Shown: positions 17,239 to 26,984 of the stretch, one piece after another
How the letters are laid out: each line of letters begins with the position of its first letter
How positions within the stretch are numbered: position 1 is the first letter of the stretch
DNA from: an uncultured Dyadobacter sp.
GTDB taxonomy: Bacteria > Bacteroidota > Bacteroidia > Cytophagales > Spirosomataceae
Direction: 5' to 3'
NCBI RefSeq assembly: GCF_946482605.1
Contig: NZ_CAMLSE010000010.1
Location: forward strand, 1 to 64,000
DNA length: 64,000 bases
Made by a program: the position numbers and the translations under genes
The notes under the pieces: generated by a model
Seen by the model: only the letters and a program-made list of their open reading frames with translations
Databases searched by the model: none
Told to the model about the DNA's origin: nothing

Positions 17239-18660
17239 ATGAGGAAATATCTATTTGTGCTGCTGTTATCAGCAGCACTCCATTTCAACGCATTTGGTCA
17301 GGATTCTACATTTTTCTACTCTGCGACTGTATTAGGGGCTGCTTCCACATCACAAACACCCTTTTGGCTTCAGACGAATCAGTATGGTTCTGTTCCGTCT
17401 GAAGGATCATTTCTTAGCGGCAGAGCGAGTTTCCACCGGGTGTATAATGTCAATAATCCCCGATTTTTCCAGTGGGCCGGAGGAGCAGAAGTGATTGCAA
17501 CGGCCGGAAAACGCTCTACTGCCTTTTTCACCGACCTGTTTCTGGCGGGCAAGGCAGGCCCCGTAGAACTAAGCATCGGGCAGCGCAGAGAAATCATGGG
17601 CCTTGCAGATAGTAGTTTAACGAGCGGCTCGTTCGCATTCTCCCATAACTTTCGTCCTTATCCCAAAATTCAGATCGCCACACCCGGATTCGTCAACATT
17701 ATTCCGGCGAACGATATCCTCTCATTCAAATTCAGCTATTCGGATGGAATCCTGGGCCCGGCCGGCATTCACTATGGAAATGTCGACCACGTGGATGAAG
17801 TTTACCTGCACCACAAATCCCTGTATTTGAAACTTGGCAGAAAGAATCATAAACTCAACTTCTACGCAGGCTTCAATCACCAGGTTATGTGGGGCGGCGA
17901 AGACAAAATTTTTTCAGGCGGACTGAAACGATCCGATGCTTATGAGTATGTAGTTTTCGGCAAACCCTGGCAAGGCAGCAGGGTCGGCAATCATTTTGGG
18001 ACCATCGATTTAGCTATCGAATGGAAGGGCTCCAAATGGAACACGTTTCTATACCGTCAGAACATTTACGAGGACGGTTCCCTCAGTAACCTGTCAAATA
18101 TCGCCGATGGCTTGAATGGACTCCGGTTTAAGAGAAGATCGGCACCCAACCGCAATTCGGGTGTCAGCCTGAATACACTTCTGATGGAGTTTGTATATAC
18201 CAAAAATCAGGGTGGTGCTATTTTTGACTTCCAAACGGGAGTTTTTGGGCAGGATAACTATTTCAACCATTATGTTTACAACCAGGGATGGTCTTACAAA
18301 GGCAGAACAATGGGCACTCCTCTTATCTCTCCCCAAACTGCTTTCAGAAACGAGCTCACGTACCAAGGACCCGAGTTCACAACCAACAACAAAATAATGG
18401 CCTATCATTTAGCCGCTGAGCTTTCATGGCATAAATTAAACTTTTTATTAAAAGGCACTTACTCACTTAACTCCGGTACTTACCGGAAACCATTCGATCC
18501 CGCCTTACATCAGGCATCCTTTATCGTGCGAGCGGAAAGTCCTTTATCGGCAAAGTTTAATGACTACATCTCCCTGAACTTTGCTGCCGATATTGGAAAA
18601 TTATACCCTAATAATCTCGCTCTGATGGTCAGTTGGAGGAAATCCGGTTTTATCCGATAA
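17239..18660 (+). CDS. Wzi-family outer-membrane barrel, copy 1
   Basis: 473 residues with a signal peptide (MRKYLFVLLLSAALHFNAFGQ), then alternating amphipathic strands typical of an outer-membrane beta-barrel. It carries the recurring QTPFWLQTNQYGSVP segment near residue 37, FKFSYSDG, and GNHFGTIDLAIEW. E. coli Wzi is an outer-membrane lectin that anchors group 1 capsule. This is the first of three adjacent paralogues; the next begins 49 bases later. Location just after the initiating transferase suggests a role in surface attachment or export of this polysaccharide, which is inference. Confidence 0.78.
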   Translation: MRKYLFVLLLSAALHFNAFGQDSTFFYSATVLGAASTSQTPFWLQTNQYGSVPSEGSFLSGRASFHRVYNVNNPRFFQWAGGAEVIATAGKRSTAFFTDLFLAGKAGPVELSIGQRREIMGLADSSLTSGSFAFSHNFRPYPKIQIATPGFVNIIPANDILSFKFSYSDGILGPAGIHYGNVDHVDEVYLHHKSLYLKLGRKNHKLNFYAGFNHQVMWGGEDKIFSGGLKRSDAYEYVVFGKPWQGSRVGNHFGTIDLAIEWKGSKWNTFLYRQNIYEDGSLSNLSNIADGLNGLRFKRRSAPNRNSGVSLNTLLMEFVYTKNQGGAIFDFQTGVFGQDNYFNHYVYNQGWSYKGRTMGTPLISPQTAFRNELTYQGPEFTTNNKIMAYHLAAELSWHKLNFLLKGTYSLNSGTYRKPFDPALHQASFIVRAESPLSAKFNDYISLNFAADIGKLYPNNLALMVSWRKSGFIR

Positions 18661-18709
18661 CTTTGATGCAAAGCCATTGACTAACGGATGCTCTATTTCT
18701 ATTGTTTAA

Positions 18710-20152
18710 ATGTCGCGCCCTATTTCTGAAATTCGAAGCTGCCTGGTTCTTTGCATTATTTTCCTCGCGCTTTCAACACACGCCCAGGACTCTACAGTAT
18801 TTTACAAAACCACCCTCACGGCAGCCGGCGCTACCGCCCAAACACCGTTTTGGCAGCACGCCAACCAGTACGGAAGTGTTCCGCTGAATGGCAACTATGC
18901 CTTGGCCACCGCCGGGCTTTATAAAGTCTACAACCCACACAATCCGCGCATTTTTCAATGGAGCGGCGGTTTCGAGGCAGTCGGGAGCTATGGGAAGTCA
19001 GGCAATGCTTTTTTGACAGATCTGTATGCTGCTGCTAAAATTGGTCGCATTGAAATCATGGCGGGGCAAAAGAAAATGATCACCGGACTGGTTGATACCA
19101 GCATGACATCCGGTTCCATCGCAATGTCCGGAAATGCAAGGCCTTACCCAAGGATTCAGATCTCCATTCCGGAATATTTCCCGCTCTATTTTACCAACAA
19201 CCGGGTTTCATTCAAATTTTCTTATTCCGATGGCTACTTGGGCGGCAGCGATGTCAACTATGGAAGTGTCAAAAGGGTATCTACGACCTATTTGCACCAG
19301 AAAATGGTATACCTCCGGCTCGGAAATGCATTGGACCGAATCAAAATCTACCTCGGCATGAATCACCAGGCCATTTGGGGCGGAGAAAATAAGCTAATGC
19401 CGTTGTATGATCTTAGCACCGCAAAATCCTATTGGTACACGATCAGTGGGAAAACAGTAGATTATAGAAAAATCGGAAATCACTTTGGAACAATTGATAT
19501 CGGAGGAGAATGGCGCGGAAAAAACTGGTTGTTCTTTCTCTATCGCCAGAATATATATGAAACCGGTTCGCTGTTTCGCGTCACCAACTTCCAGGATGGA
19601 CTCAATGGAATCAGTATGAAGAGAATAAAGCCGTTGCCAAAAGGGTCGAGTTACTTTGCTTTCCAATCCTTTTTGCTCGAAGTAATAGGCACTCACAATC
19701 AAATCAACAAAGCGCCATTGTCCGAACTTGCGATGTTCGAAAGAGGTAATTACTTCAACAGCTATCTGTATGACAGAGGCTGGTCTTACTATGGTACCGG
19801 CCTGGGCACTCCCCTGGCTCCGGCATCTTCCATTACCCGCGGCGATTTGCCGAATAATAATTCGGAATTCACAAATAACAATCGCTTCTGGGCCCTGCAT
19901 ACGGGCATCACCGCAACCTGGCTGCATATGAAATTGGCTTTCAGAGGCACCTATTCCCGCAATTCGGGCACATTCCTCAGCCCCTTCGACAAAATGGAAC
20001 AGCAAGTGTCTGTGCAGCTCCGTGCAGAAAAAAACTTAAATATATTCAGAGGGTGCAGTGTTTTTTCCGCAATATCCTCCGATATTGGTAGGCTATACCC
20101 GAACTCATACGGGCTTATGGTAGGGTTAAGAAAAAGCGGCTTTCTGGATTAA
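18710..20152 (+). CDS. Wzi-family outer-membrane barrel, copy 2
   Basis: 480 residues; signal peptide MSRPISEIRSCLVLCIIFLALSTHAQ. It aligns along its length with copy 1: QTPFWQHANQYGSVP near residue 42, FKFSYSDG, the NHQAIWGGENK segment, and GNHFGTIDIGGEW. The ending (LYPNSYGLMVGLRKSGF) is also shared. Divergence is moderate, so the duplication is not recent. It is probably co-transcribed with copy 1. The ligand-binding site cannot be placed from sequence alone. Confidence 0.78.
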   Translation: MSRPISEIRSCLVLCIIFLALSTHAQDSTVFYKTTLTAAGATAQTPFWQHANQYGSVPLNGNYALATAGLYKVYNPHNPRIFQWSGGFEAVGSYGKSGNAFLTDLYAAAKIGRIEIMAGQKKMITGLVDTSMTSGSIAMSGNARPYPRIQISIPEYFPLYFTNNRVSFKFSYSDGYLGGSDVNYGSVKRVSTTYLHQKMVYLRLGNALDRIKIYLGMNHQAIWGGENKLMPLYDLSTAKSYWYTISGKTVDYRKIGNHFGTIDIGGEWRGKNWLFFLYRQNIYETGSLFRVTNFQDGLNGISMKRIKPLPKGSSYFAFQSFLLEVIGTHNQINKAPLSELAMFERGNYFNSYLYDRGWSYYGTGLGTPLAPASSITRGDLPNNNSEFTNNNRFWALHTGITATWLHMKLAFRGTYSRNSGTFLSPFDKMEQQVSVQLRAEKNLNIFRGCSVFSAISSDIGRLYPNSYGLMVGLRKSGFLD

Positions 20153-20261
20153 TCAATCAACTCTACACCCGGACTGCGCTATGTTCAATATGATAATAGA
20201 AAAGTTATACTTATTTTGCCGACTACTATACACATGATGAACAAAGCGTGAGGGCACACCT

Positions 20262-21740
20262 ATGAGATTTCTTCTATTCATATTACTAGCGGTGCCCTTT
20301 GTTGGTTTTTCTCAATCTGAGACCAAAGAACCCGTCATTTACACCGATTCTACCACTAACTACGTCGAATTCGCGGGAATGGGCAGTACCAACGGGTATA
20401 CACCATTCTGGATCCAATCGAATCAATACGGCGTCATTCCTAAAACCGGGCCGGTCCTCAGCGGCCGCGCGGGCCTGGAACATTACTGGACGCTTTCCGA
20501 AAACAAAACGCGAAATAACCTGCGCGTCGGTGTGGGTGTAGAGGCAGTGGGAAATATGGTTCAGACCAAGAACTTCCTGCTTCCCCAGGCACATGTAACG
20601 CTGCGCTACAAGAATTGGGAGCTTTATGTGGGGAGAAAAAAACAGTCGCTCGGACTGGCTGATTCTACCATCGGGTCAGGTTCATACGCCTGGTCGGGGA
20701 ATGCGCTGCCGATTCCTAAAATCTACTTCGGAACCACCCGATTTGTACCGGTACCATTTACAAAAGGCTGGCTATCCTTCCAGGCATTTTATTCCGACGG
20801 GCTCTTTGAAAAAGGCCGACCTATCACCAGTGACCTGAAATTCCACCAGAAAGCCTTCTACATGCGTATCGGGAAAGGCCATTCCCTGCTGAAACTGTAT
20901 GGCGGTTTCAACCATCAGGTTCAATGGGGCGGGAAGACCAAAGTCAACCTGGCCGGCGAAGGGGGCCAAATGCCGAGCGGGTTTTCCAACTACATTCACG
21001 CAGTGATAGGGTCTATCGGCGGTAGTGGTGAAGATATCACCCATTTCGATAGTACGAGCAGGATCGGAAACCACCTGGGATCGATTGACCTGGCCATGGA
21101 GGTCGAAACCTATGGAAGCAGCATTTTCCTTTACCGGCAATTTATTTACGAGGACGGTTCGCTATTCTATTTGACAACGATCAATGACGGCTTATACGGT
21201 GCCAGGCTCAAACGAAAAAACTCCTACGGCGCCAATTTTGAAATCAACGAAGCCGTGTTGGAATTTCTGTATACGAAAAACCAGGGAGGAGATGATTTTG
21301 TGATCGGAGACCCGAAAAGGCGGGGTCACGACAACTATTTCAATAATCAGCAGGTTCGGGATGGCTGGGGCTATTTTGACCGTACCATCGGAACCCCCTT
21401 TATTCCACCAACTTCTCAGACGAAATGGAGATGGCCTAACTATGCCGACAATTTCACGAGCAACAACCGGGTTATGCTCTTCCATCTCGGACTGAAAGGT
21501 ACATTGTTCAGGAAAATCGAATGGTTGGGTAAATTCTCCTATTCGGAAAACAGCGGTGCCTACCTGGAACCATTCATAGGGGCTCCCAAACAGTTTTCAG
21601 GTTTGCTGATGATGCAGTCCAAACTCGATGTATTCGGCGGCATAACGGTAAAAGGAGCCTACGCGGCAGACATCGGCGACTTATACCGCAAGACTTACGG
21701 GTTTATGCTCGGCGTACGGAAAGACTTTTCGTTCTACTGA
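20262..21740 (+). CDS. Wzi-family outer-membrane barrel, copy 3
   Basis: 492 residues; signal peptide MRFLLFILLAVPFVGFSQ. It shares YTPFWIQSNQYGVIP near residue 47, FNHQVQWGGKTK, GNHLGSIDLAMEV and the FLYRQFIYEDGSLF segment with copies 1 and 2. It is the most divergent of the three, with VTLRYKNWELYVGRKKQ in place of the corresponding block. The 109-base gap before it is larger than that between copies 1 and 2, so a separate promoter is possible though none is clear. The stop lies 8 bases from the convergent HIT gene. Confidence 0.78.
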   Translation: MRFLLFILLAVPFVGFSQSETKEPVIYTDSTTNYVEFAGMGSTNGYTPFWIQSNQYGVIPKTGPVLSGRAGLEHYWTLSENKTRNNLRVGVGVEAVGNMVQTKNFLLPQAHVTLRYKNWELYVGRKKQSLGLADSTIGSGSYAWSGNALPIPKIYFGTTRFVPVPFTKGWLSFQAFYSDGLFEKGRPITSDLKFHQKAFYMRIGKGHSLLKLYGGFNHQVQWGGKTKVNLAGEGGQMPSGFSNYIHAVIGSIGGSGEDITHFDSTSRIGNHLGSIDLAMEVETYGSSIFLYRQFIYEDGSLFYLTTINDGLYGARLKRKNSYGANFEINEAVLEFLYTKNQGGDDFVIGDPKRRGHDNYFNNQQVRDGWGYFDRTIGTPFIPPTSQTKWRWPNYADNFTSNNRVMLFHLGLKGTLFRKIEWLGKFSYSENSGAYLEPFIGAPKQFSGLLMMQSKLDVFGGITVKGAYAADIGDLYRKTYGFMLGVRKDFSFY

Positions 21741-21748
21741 TCCCACAT

Positions 21749-22138
21749 CTACAAATTACTTCTGATCTGTTCAGCCAGCGTCGCGAGTTCTTCCTGCGAC
21801 GTTTTTATTTTCTTGCTGAAATCCGCGTCGGCCATACTGTTCAGCGGGAGCAGATGCACATGTGCATGAGGCACTTCCAGCCCAATAACGCTCACCCCTA
21901 TTCTGAGGCAAGGGACAGTTTTTTCCAATGCAGGGACAATGCTTTTGGCAAAAGCAAAAAGGCCGGTATACAAATCGTCGTCGAGATCGAAAAGGTAATC
22001 CACCTCCTTTTTAGGAATCACCAGCGTATGACCTTTCGCAATGGGGAATGCGTCAAGGAATGCGAAGAAGTCTTCCGTTTCGGCTATTTTATGGCAAGGA
22101 ATCTCGCCCGCTACTATTCTTGAAAATATAGATGCCAT
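21749..22138 (-). CDS. HIT-family nucleotide-binding protein (HinT-like)
   Basis: 129 residues, the usual length of HinT proteins. The histidine triad is HAHVH at residues 91-95 (VPHAHVHLLPLN), and the fold start SIFSRIVAGEIPCHKI is typical. These enzymes hydrolyse AMP-linked phosphoramidates and similar conjugates in the cytoplasm. The gene converges with the third Wzi gene, 8 bases apart, and diverges from the DUF1080 gene. The usual final tryptophan-containing tail of HinT is shortened. Confidence 0.9.
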   Translation of the reverse strand: MASIFSRIVAGEIPCHKIAETEDFFAFLDAFPIAKGHTLVIPKKEVDYLFDLDDDLYTGLFAFAKSIVPALEKTVPCLRIGVSVIGLEVPHAHVHLLPLNSMADADFSKKIKTSQEELATLAEQIRSNL

Positions 22139-22265
22139 GTGAATGTGATAATGGGTTACCAGGACCTGCTCCCAAAAATAGGAGCAGCTAACTTTCGATC
22201 CAAATATGCGTCCGAAAACTCAAAAAGTACTTAATATTGTGGACTAAAACTTTAACAAGCGAAAC

Positions 22266-22973
22266 ATGAATTGCACAAAATGGAAGGCTTTCGGAAAAGC
22301 GTCCGTCATCGCTCTGGCAACCCTGGCGTTTTCAGGGAATGATGCGACAGCCCAAAAAGGAAAATGGGTTACGCTGTTCGATGGCAAAAGTCTCAACGGA
22401 TGGCATAGCTGGCAATCCGACAAAGTCCTGCCACAATGGAAGATCGAAGACAAAGCAATCGTTCTGACAGAAAAAGGCGGAAAGGACCTTGTGACAGACA
22501 AGGAATACGGTGATTTTGAACTGGAACTTGAATGGAAAATCGCCGAAGGTGGTAACAGCGGGATTATCTACCATGTGGTTGAAGACAAAAAATACTGCTG
22601 CCCTTATTCTACCGGACCGGAAATTCAGGTTTTGGATGACCAAAAGCACCCGGATGCAAAAGCTGGCAAAGCAGGTAACCACAAGGCTGGCTCTCTGTAC
22701 GATATGCTGCCTGCAACCGATTTTACTGTCGTGAAACCCGCCGGCCAGTGGAACAAAGCCAAAGTAATCATCAAAGGCGGCAAAGGAGAAAGCTGGCTGA
22801 ATGGTAAAAAGGTAGTTGAATTCCCAACCCAGGGGCCTGAATGGAACAAACTGGTTGCTAACAGCAAATTCAAAACCTGGGAAGGCTTTGGCGCTTCATC
22901 TAAGGGTAAAATTGCTTTGCAGGATCATGGCGACAAGGTTTCTTATCGCAACATCCGCATCAAAGAATTATAA
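22266..22973 (+). CDS. Secreted DUF1080 (3-keto-disaccharide hydrolase family) protein
   Basis: 235 residues; signal peptide MNCTKWKAFGKASVIALATLAFSGNDATAQ. The DUF1080 concanavalin-like fold is recognisable from LFDGKSLNGWHSW, DFELELEWKI, GNSGIIYHV, GPEIQVLDD and the late GKIALQDHGDKVSYRNIRIKEL. Members act on glucosides; some hydrolyse 3-keto-glycosides. The stop codon abuts the stop of the convergent helicase gene (6 bases shared). No terminator lies between them, so convergent transcripts probably overlap. Confidence 0.85.
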   Translation: MNCTKWKAFGKASVIALATLAFSGNDATAQKGKWVTLFDGKSLNGWHSWQSDKVLPQWKIEDKAIVLTEKGGKDLVTDKEYGDFELELEWKIAEGGNSGIIYHVVEDKKYCCPYSTGPEIQVLDDQKHPDAKAGKAGNHKAGSLYDMLPATDFTVVKPAGQWNKAKVIIKGGKGESWLNGKKVVEFPTQGPEWNKLVANSKFKTWEGFGASSKGKIALQDHGDKVSYRNIRIKEL

Positions 22974-25900
22974 TATCGCGTCAGTGAGATTTCCTGACCA
23001 GTATTCGCGGCTGTAAACGCGCCTGAAAGGCCAGTTTTTCGACCGCAACAGAAGGGGCAGATAAGCGTGGGGTTCTTTGGAAGACTTACTATAATGGTAA
23101 AGGTCATCGTCCGTAAGAACCAAACCCTTGTAAGCCCCTTCTTCTTTTACCGTGATGTCTCCAAACGGAAGTTCTTTCTCAAAACGAGGATTCTGTCGCA
23201 GTAATCTTTCTTTCAGCAGCCACTCCGAACGGAAACGTCCGACAGCAAGCGGAGCGGGTTCAAATTTTCCTTCCGACACCATTAAAGCATAATCCATATA
23301 AGCCCGCAGCAGTTTCGGACCTTCATTCGCAGTATGTTCAGTTTGAAGCTGAGAAGGCCATAGGCTTGTCACAAAGTAGATTTTTTCCCGGGCCCGTGTA
23401 ATGGCGACATTGAGCCGGTTCTCCCCTCCCTGCATATTCAGCGTACCAAACTGCATGGAAATTTTCCCCTGCTCGTCCGGTGCATAGCCCATTGAGAAAA
23501 TGATCACATCACGTTCATCGCCTTGTACATTTTCAATATTCTTAACAAAAAGGCCTTCCGGATAAACCGCTTCGCGTTCAAGCGCGTCCTGAATTGCAGC
23601 CTGCTGGTAAAAGTTGAATGTTACGACACCAATACTTTTACCGCTACCTGCCAGTTCTCTGATCAATTGTAGCACCTTATCTACTTCGGCAGCATTGGTA
23701 TTGTTATTCCAGATGCCGTCGGTCTTGATATAGCAAATCCCCGGTTCGCGAACATTAATTTTATTGAAATCCGGAAGCAATTTCAGACTCTGCTTATAAA
23801 AGTTTCTGTTTGAAAAATCGATGAGATCCAGCGAGAGGCTTCTGTAATGGCCCGTCAACTGATAATGGTCCAGCGATTGCCCGGCAAGGTCGAGCAACGA
23901 CTCTATTTCGATTGCCGCTGAATAATCCTCATCCTCCGTGCGATCCTCAAACCGAACCCTGTACAGATCGCTTGGTGAAAGCTGTTTACTGTCTCCGGTT
24001 ACCACCCATTGCTTACCTCTGAATGCCGCAGGCAGGCTGTATTCAGCATAACACTGAGATGCTTCATCAAAGATAACCAGATCGAATAACCCCTGCTCCA
24101 TCGGAAAAATGGCCGATACCGCCTCAGGTGACGCCATCCAGCAGGGAATTAAAGCAAATACTTCATCTGAATAGCTTTCCAGCAACTTCCGGATGGGCCA
24201 TATTTTACGCTTTTTGGTGACCTGATGTCCGAGCTCCCGATAGGTGACACGGTTTCCCAACCGGTTTTTTTCCACATCTTCGTAAGTCGCCTCTCTCAAT
24301 TTGATATTCGCGATGTCCGAACTCAGCTTCTGTTTCAAAGTAATGCTCCCCTGCACCTGGTCCTCCCATTGCCTCATTTTAAGCGAGGTTACGGACCGTA
24401 ATGCGGGATACTTGCTTTCAATATGTTCGATCCAGCTTAGCTTAATGCTATTTTCGAAGAGATGAAGGGTTTCGGACGAACGTTCCGCTCCTATCTCCGC
24501 GGCCTTTTCAAGTACTGCCTGCGTAGCTGCCTGTTGCGTTGTCGTCATATCCTCCCACAACCGGTCCATATCAGCCATTGAATCAAAATCATCCCGAAGT
24601 GCTTTCAGAAGGACATTGCTAAAACCGTCCGGTTCGTCGATTAACCCTTCGATCTGTTTCGGTAGAAGATATGCAAGCATGGCCTTTTCAATTCGATCCC
24701 AGGTATCCATCCACAGTCTCAACTCTTCCAGCCCTTTCAGAAATTCGTTCATTTGGCCATGCCGGCGAACAATATGATGGAACACGGTAACCCACAGGCC
24801 TGCGTTCATTCGCACAGCCGCATCCGCAGCCTGCTCGGCACGTTTAAAAAACAATAGATATTCAACTGCGAGGTCGGTTCCGAAATCATTAATGAAACCC
24901 GTTTCGAAGCACAAACTTGTGTTGGTCAGCCAGGATTCCAATTGCTGCCGATTCCGCAGCCGTTGTTCGAGGCGCAGGAGGTGTTCGAGTGAAACTGTAA
25001 GTCCATTGGCCGATGCAACACGTTCTATTTCCTTTTTCTCCCTGCTGAACACATCCCACAAAAAGCCTGAAACAGTTGATTGCTTCGTTTCCAATGCCTT
25101 TTTAAGTGTTTGTCCAAATGCATTCAACTCGTGCGCAGGCACCGACATTTCAATCCCCTCTTCGGAAATAAAACCCTCCATCGTGTCCACCGCCTGGCGG
25201 ATCAATGCGAGGCGCTCATTTGCATTGGAGGACGACCTGGTATATTTGCCCAGCAACTGCCATGATGCCTGATCCGAAATCAGTCCGATGATATCCGAAA
25301 GCCGCTCTGTAATCTCTTTGCGGTTCCCGAGGTATTCCTTTTTAAACGGAACTCCGGTGAGGTCGTCAAATGTCTTCGCCTGCCTTCCATAAATTCCGGG
25401 CCACTCCGTGAGCATACTTTCCATTTTCCTTAAGTCGCCGACACCAAACTCCCCAAAGCTCCTGCGGTTACGCCAGGGATGATGTGCGTGGATCACGAAG
25501 GCGTAATCAGAATAGGTTTTGAAATGTCGCTTAAAAACGTCCCAGGTATCCATCCTGAAATGCCGGTAATGTGGCCGCATATCCGCCTGAGGCCCTTCTG
25601 CATTGCTGGTCAGGTAAAGTTCCTTAATGCTCACTCCACATTCATTCTCATCGAACAATGCGGTCCTGAAGTGATCCAGCTCTCCTATCGCTTTATCGAT
25701 AGCCCGGCTTTCCTGCGTAAATTGTCTTTCCAGAAAAACCGAATCGAGACTATAATTTTGTTGCCGGTAAGATTCTACTTTCTCAATCTGTGAGGCGATC
25801 TGGGTGTAAAGTGCCGACCTGTCGTTTTTAAAATCGTGGATCAGACCGGTGAAGTCTTTCATCCCGGTTGTTGCCAGACGTTGGTACACCACATCTAATG

Positions 25901-26960
25901 CCGCACGCTTCTGACACACTAGCAGGACTTTTTTCCCTTTGGAAGTAAAGTCGGCAATGAGGTTACATATGAGCTGGGATTTGCCGCTTCCCGGCGGCCC
26001 CTGAACCACCACCGAATTCCCCGATTTGACGGCGAGTATAATCTCCTCCTGCGACTCATCCACCGGGAATGGCGTCAAAACGTCCTCTTCCCGCGCCTGC
26101 CTGCTTTCCGTCATCGAAGTCTCTCCCATCGGGCCTGCATCGTTTCTCTCATCGGCAAAGCCAAGCAGTGGAACGCTGAAATCCGCTTCTTCGGCTTGCT
26201 CGATCAGCTTGTTGTAGTCGGGAACCAGATAAGATCCCGCCTGGGGGAAAATACCCAGAACTGCCTCAGGATACAGTTTTAACTCTCCATTTCGTTCGTT
26301 TGCGGTAAGATAAGTACTTTTTTCGCTGCTGAATGCGGTGAGCTTATCATCAAAAAGTGCCTGGTTGAAATTGATCTTAAAGGGAGTCGATTTCAGCCAT
26401 TCATACAACTGCGTCCTGAATTCCAGAAAGTCGTCCGAGAAATCCTCAAATGATTTTTCGAGGACTTCATCCGGAATCCTGGTCTCATTGAAATGTCCGT
26501 AAGCCAGTGTAAAACTCTGATTTAAAACTACATTGCTATCGTCCCGTTCGAAAAGGCACCATTGCTCACGATCCATACGCAATGTTACTGGAAAGAACAG
26601 CAGCGGGGCATGGATAGGGGTCCCATCCGAAAGCTTTCCCTTGATAAAAGGGTAACCCAGATACAGGTCACGCGAACCTCTCTCCTCCTCCACAAAGCGT
26701 TCCGTGCGCGCTATTTTCCGCAGCCGCTTGCTGACCTCATTGCTCTTTTCAAATCGGGGGTCGGTCACATCGCACAATGGCACACGCCCCTTACCCGAAA
26801 TGACCTGTTTGAGTACCTCTATCGAGGGCTTTGACAGCAGGAAATCCGTGTCATGAAAGTCCAGAAACTGCTCAGCCGACAAGCTGGTAAGCAACAAAGA
26901 CTTGTTGCGGGTACTGAGATTGGTAAGTCTTTTCAGATACGCTTTAAGAATCCGGCTCAT
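22968..26960 (-). CDS. Large SF1 helicase with DUF4011-like N-terminus
   Basis: 1330 residues. The first ~160 residues (YLKRLTNLSTRNKSLLL, then YPFIKGKL and HAPLLFFPVTL) resemble the DUF4011 domain at the start of several large helicases. Walker A is GPPGSGKS at 321-328. A ~600-residue insertion with helical, partly coiled-coil character separates it from Walker B (DEASQ near 964), then VTGDSKQLSP, GHYRS, the ENVQGDERDVIIFSMG block and the late NVAITRAREKIYF near 1190: the UPF1/DNA2-type SF1 core. It probably moves on or unwinds nucleic acid. terC lies 24 bases upstream on the same strand. No nuclease domain is evident. A defence or repair role is possible but not shown. Confidence 0.8.
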   Translation of the reverse strand: MSRILKAYLKRLTNLSTRNKSLLLTSLSAEQFLDFHDTDFLLSKPSIEVLKQVISGKGRVPLCDVTDPRFEKSNEVSKRLRKIARTERFVEEERGSRDLYLGYPFIKGKLSDGTPIHAPLLFFPVTLRMDREQWCLFERDDSNVVLNQSFTLAYGHFNETRIPDEVLEKSFEDFSDDFLEFRTQLYEWLKSTPFKINFNQALFDDKLTAFSSEKSTYLTANERNGELKLYPEAVLGIFPQAGSYLVPDYNKLIEQAEEADFSVPLLGFADERNDAGPMGETSMTESRQAREEDVLTPFPVDESQEEIILAVKSGNSVVVQGPPGSGKSQLICNLIADFTSKGKKVLLVCQKRAALDVVYQRLATTGMKDFTGLIHDFKNDRSALYTQIASQIEKVESYRQQNYSLDSVFLERQFTQESRAIDKAIGELDHFRTALFDENECGVSIKELYLTSNAEGPQADMRPHYRHFRMDTWDVFKRHFKTYSDYAFVIHAHHPWRNRRSFGEFGVGDLRKMESMLTEWPGIYGRQAKTFDDLTGVPFKKEYLGNRKEITERLSDIIGLISDQASWQLLGKYTRSSSNANERLALIRQAVDTMEGFISEEGIEMSVPAHELNAFGQTLKKALETKQSTVSGFLWDVFSREKKEIERVASANGLTVSLEHLLRLEQRLRNRQQLESWLTNTSLCFETGFINDFGTDLAVEYLLFFKRAEQAADAAVRMNAGLWVTVFHHIVRRHGQMNEFLKGLEELRLWMDTWDRIEKAMLAYLLPKQIEGLIDEPDGFSNVLLKALRDDFDSMADMDRLWEDMTTTQQAATQAVLEKAAEIGAERSSETLHLFENSIKLSWIEHIESKYPALRSVTSLKMRQWEDQVQGSITLKQKLSSDIANIKLREATYEDVEKNRLGNRVTYRELGHQVTKKRKIWPIRKLLESYSDEVFALIPCWMASPEAVSAIFPMEQGLFDLVIFDEASQCYAEYSLPAAFRGKQWVVTGDSKQLSPSDLYRVRFEDRTEDEDYSAAIEIESLLDLAGQSLDHYQLTGHYRSLSLDLIDFSNRNFYKQSLKLLPDFNKINVREPGICYIKTDGIWNNNTNAAEVDKVLQLIRELAGSGKSIGVVTFNFYQQAAIQDALEREAVYPEGLFVKNIENVQGDERDVIIFSMGYAPDEQGKISMQFGTLNMQGGENRLNVAITRAREKIYFVTSLWPSQLQTEHTANEGPKLLRAYMDYALMVSEGKFEPAPLAVGRFRSEWLLKERLLRQNPRFEKELPFGDITVKEEGAYKGLVLTDDDLYHYSKSSKEPHAYLPLLLRSKNWPFRRVYSREYWSGNLTDAIL

Positions 26961-26984
26961 AGGTACTCAAACGACGCCCGGCAC

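Noticed and set aside
22166..22187. A 7-base hairpin (CTGCTCC with GGAGCAG) between the HIT and DUF1080 genes
   Set aside because: Located in a divergent promoter region without a T run; too short to call a feature.
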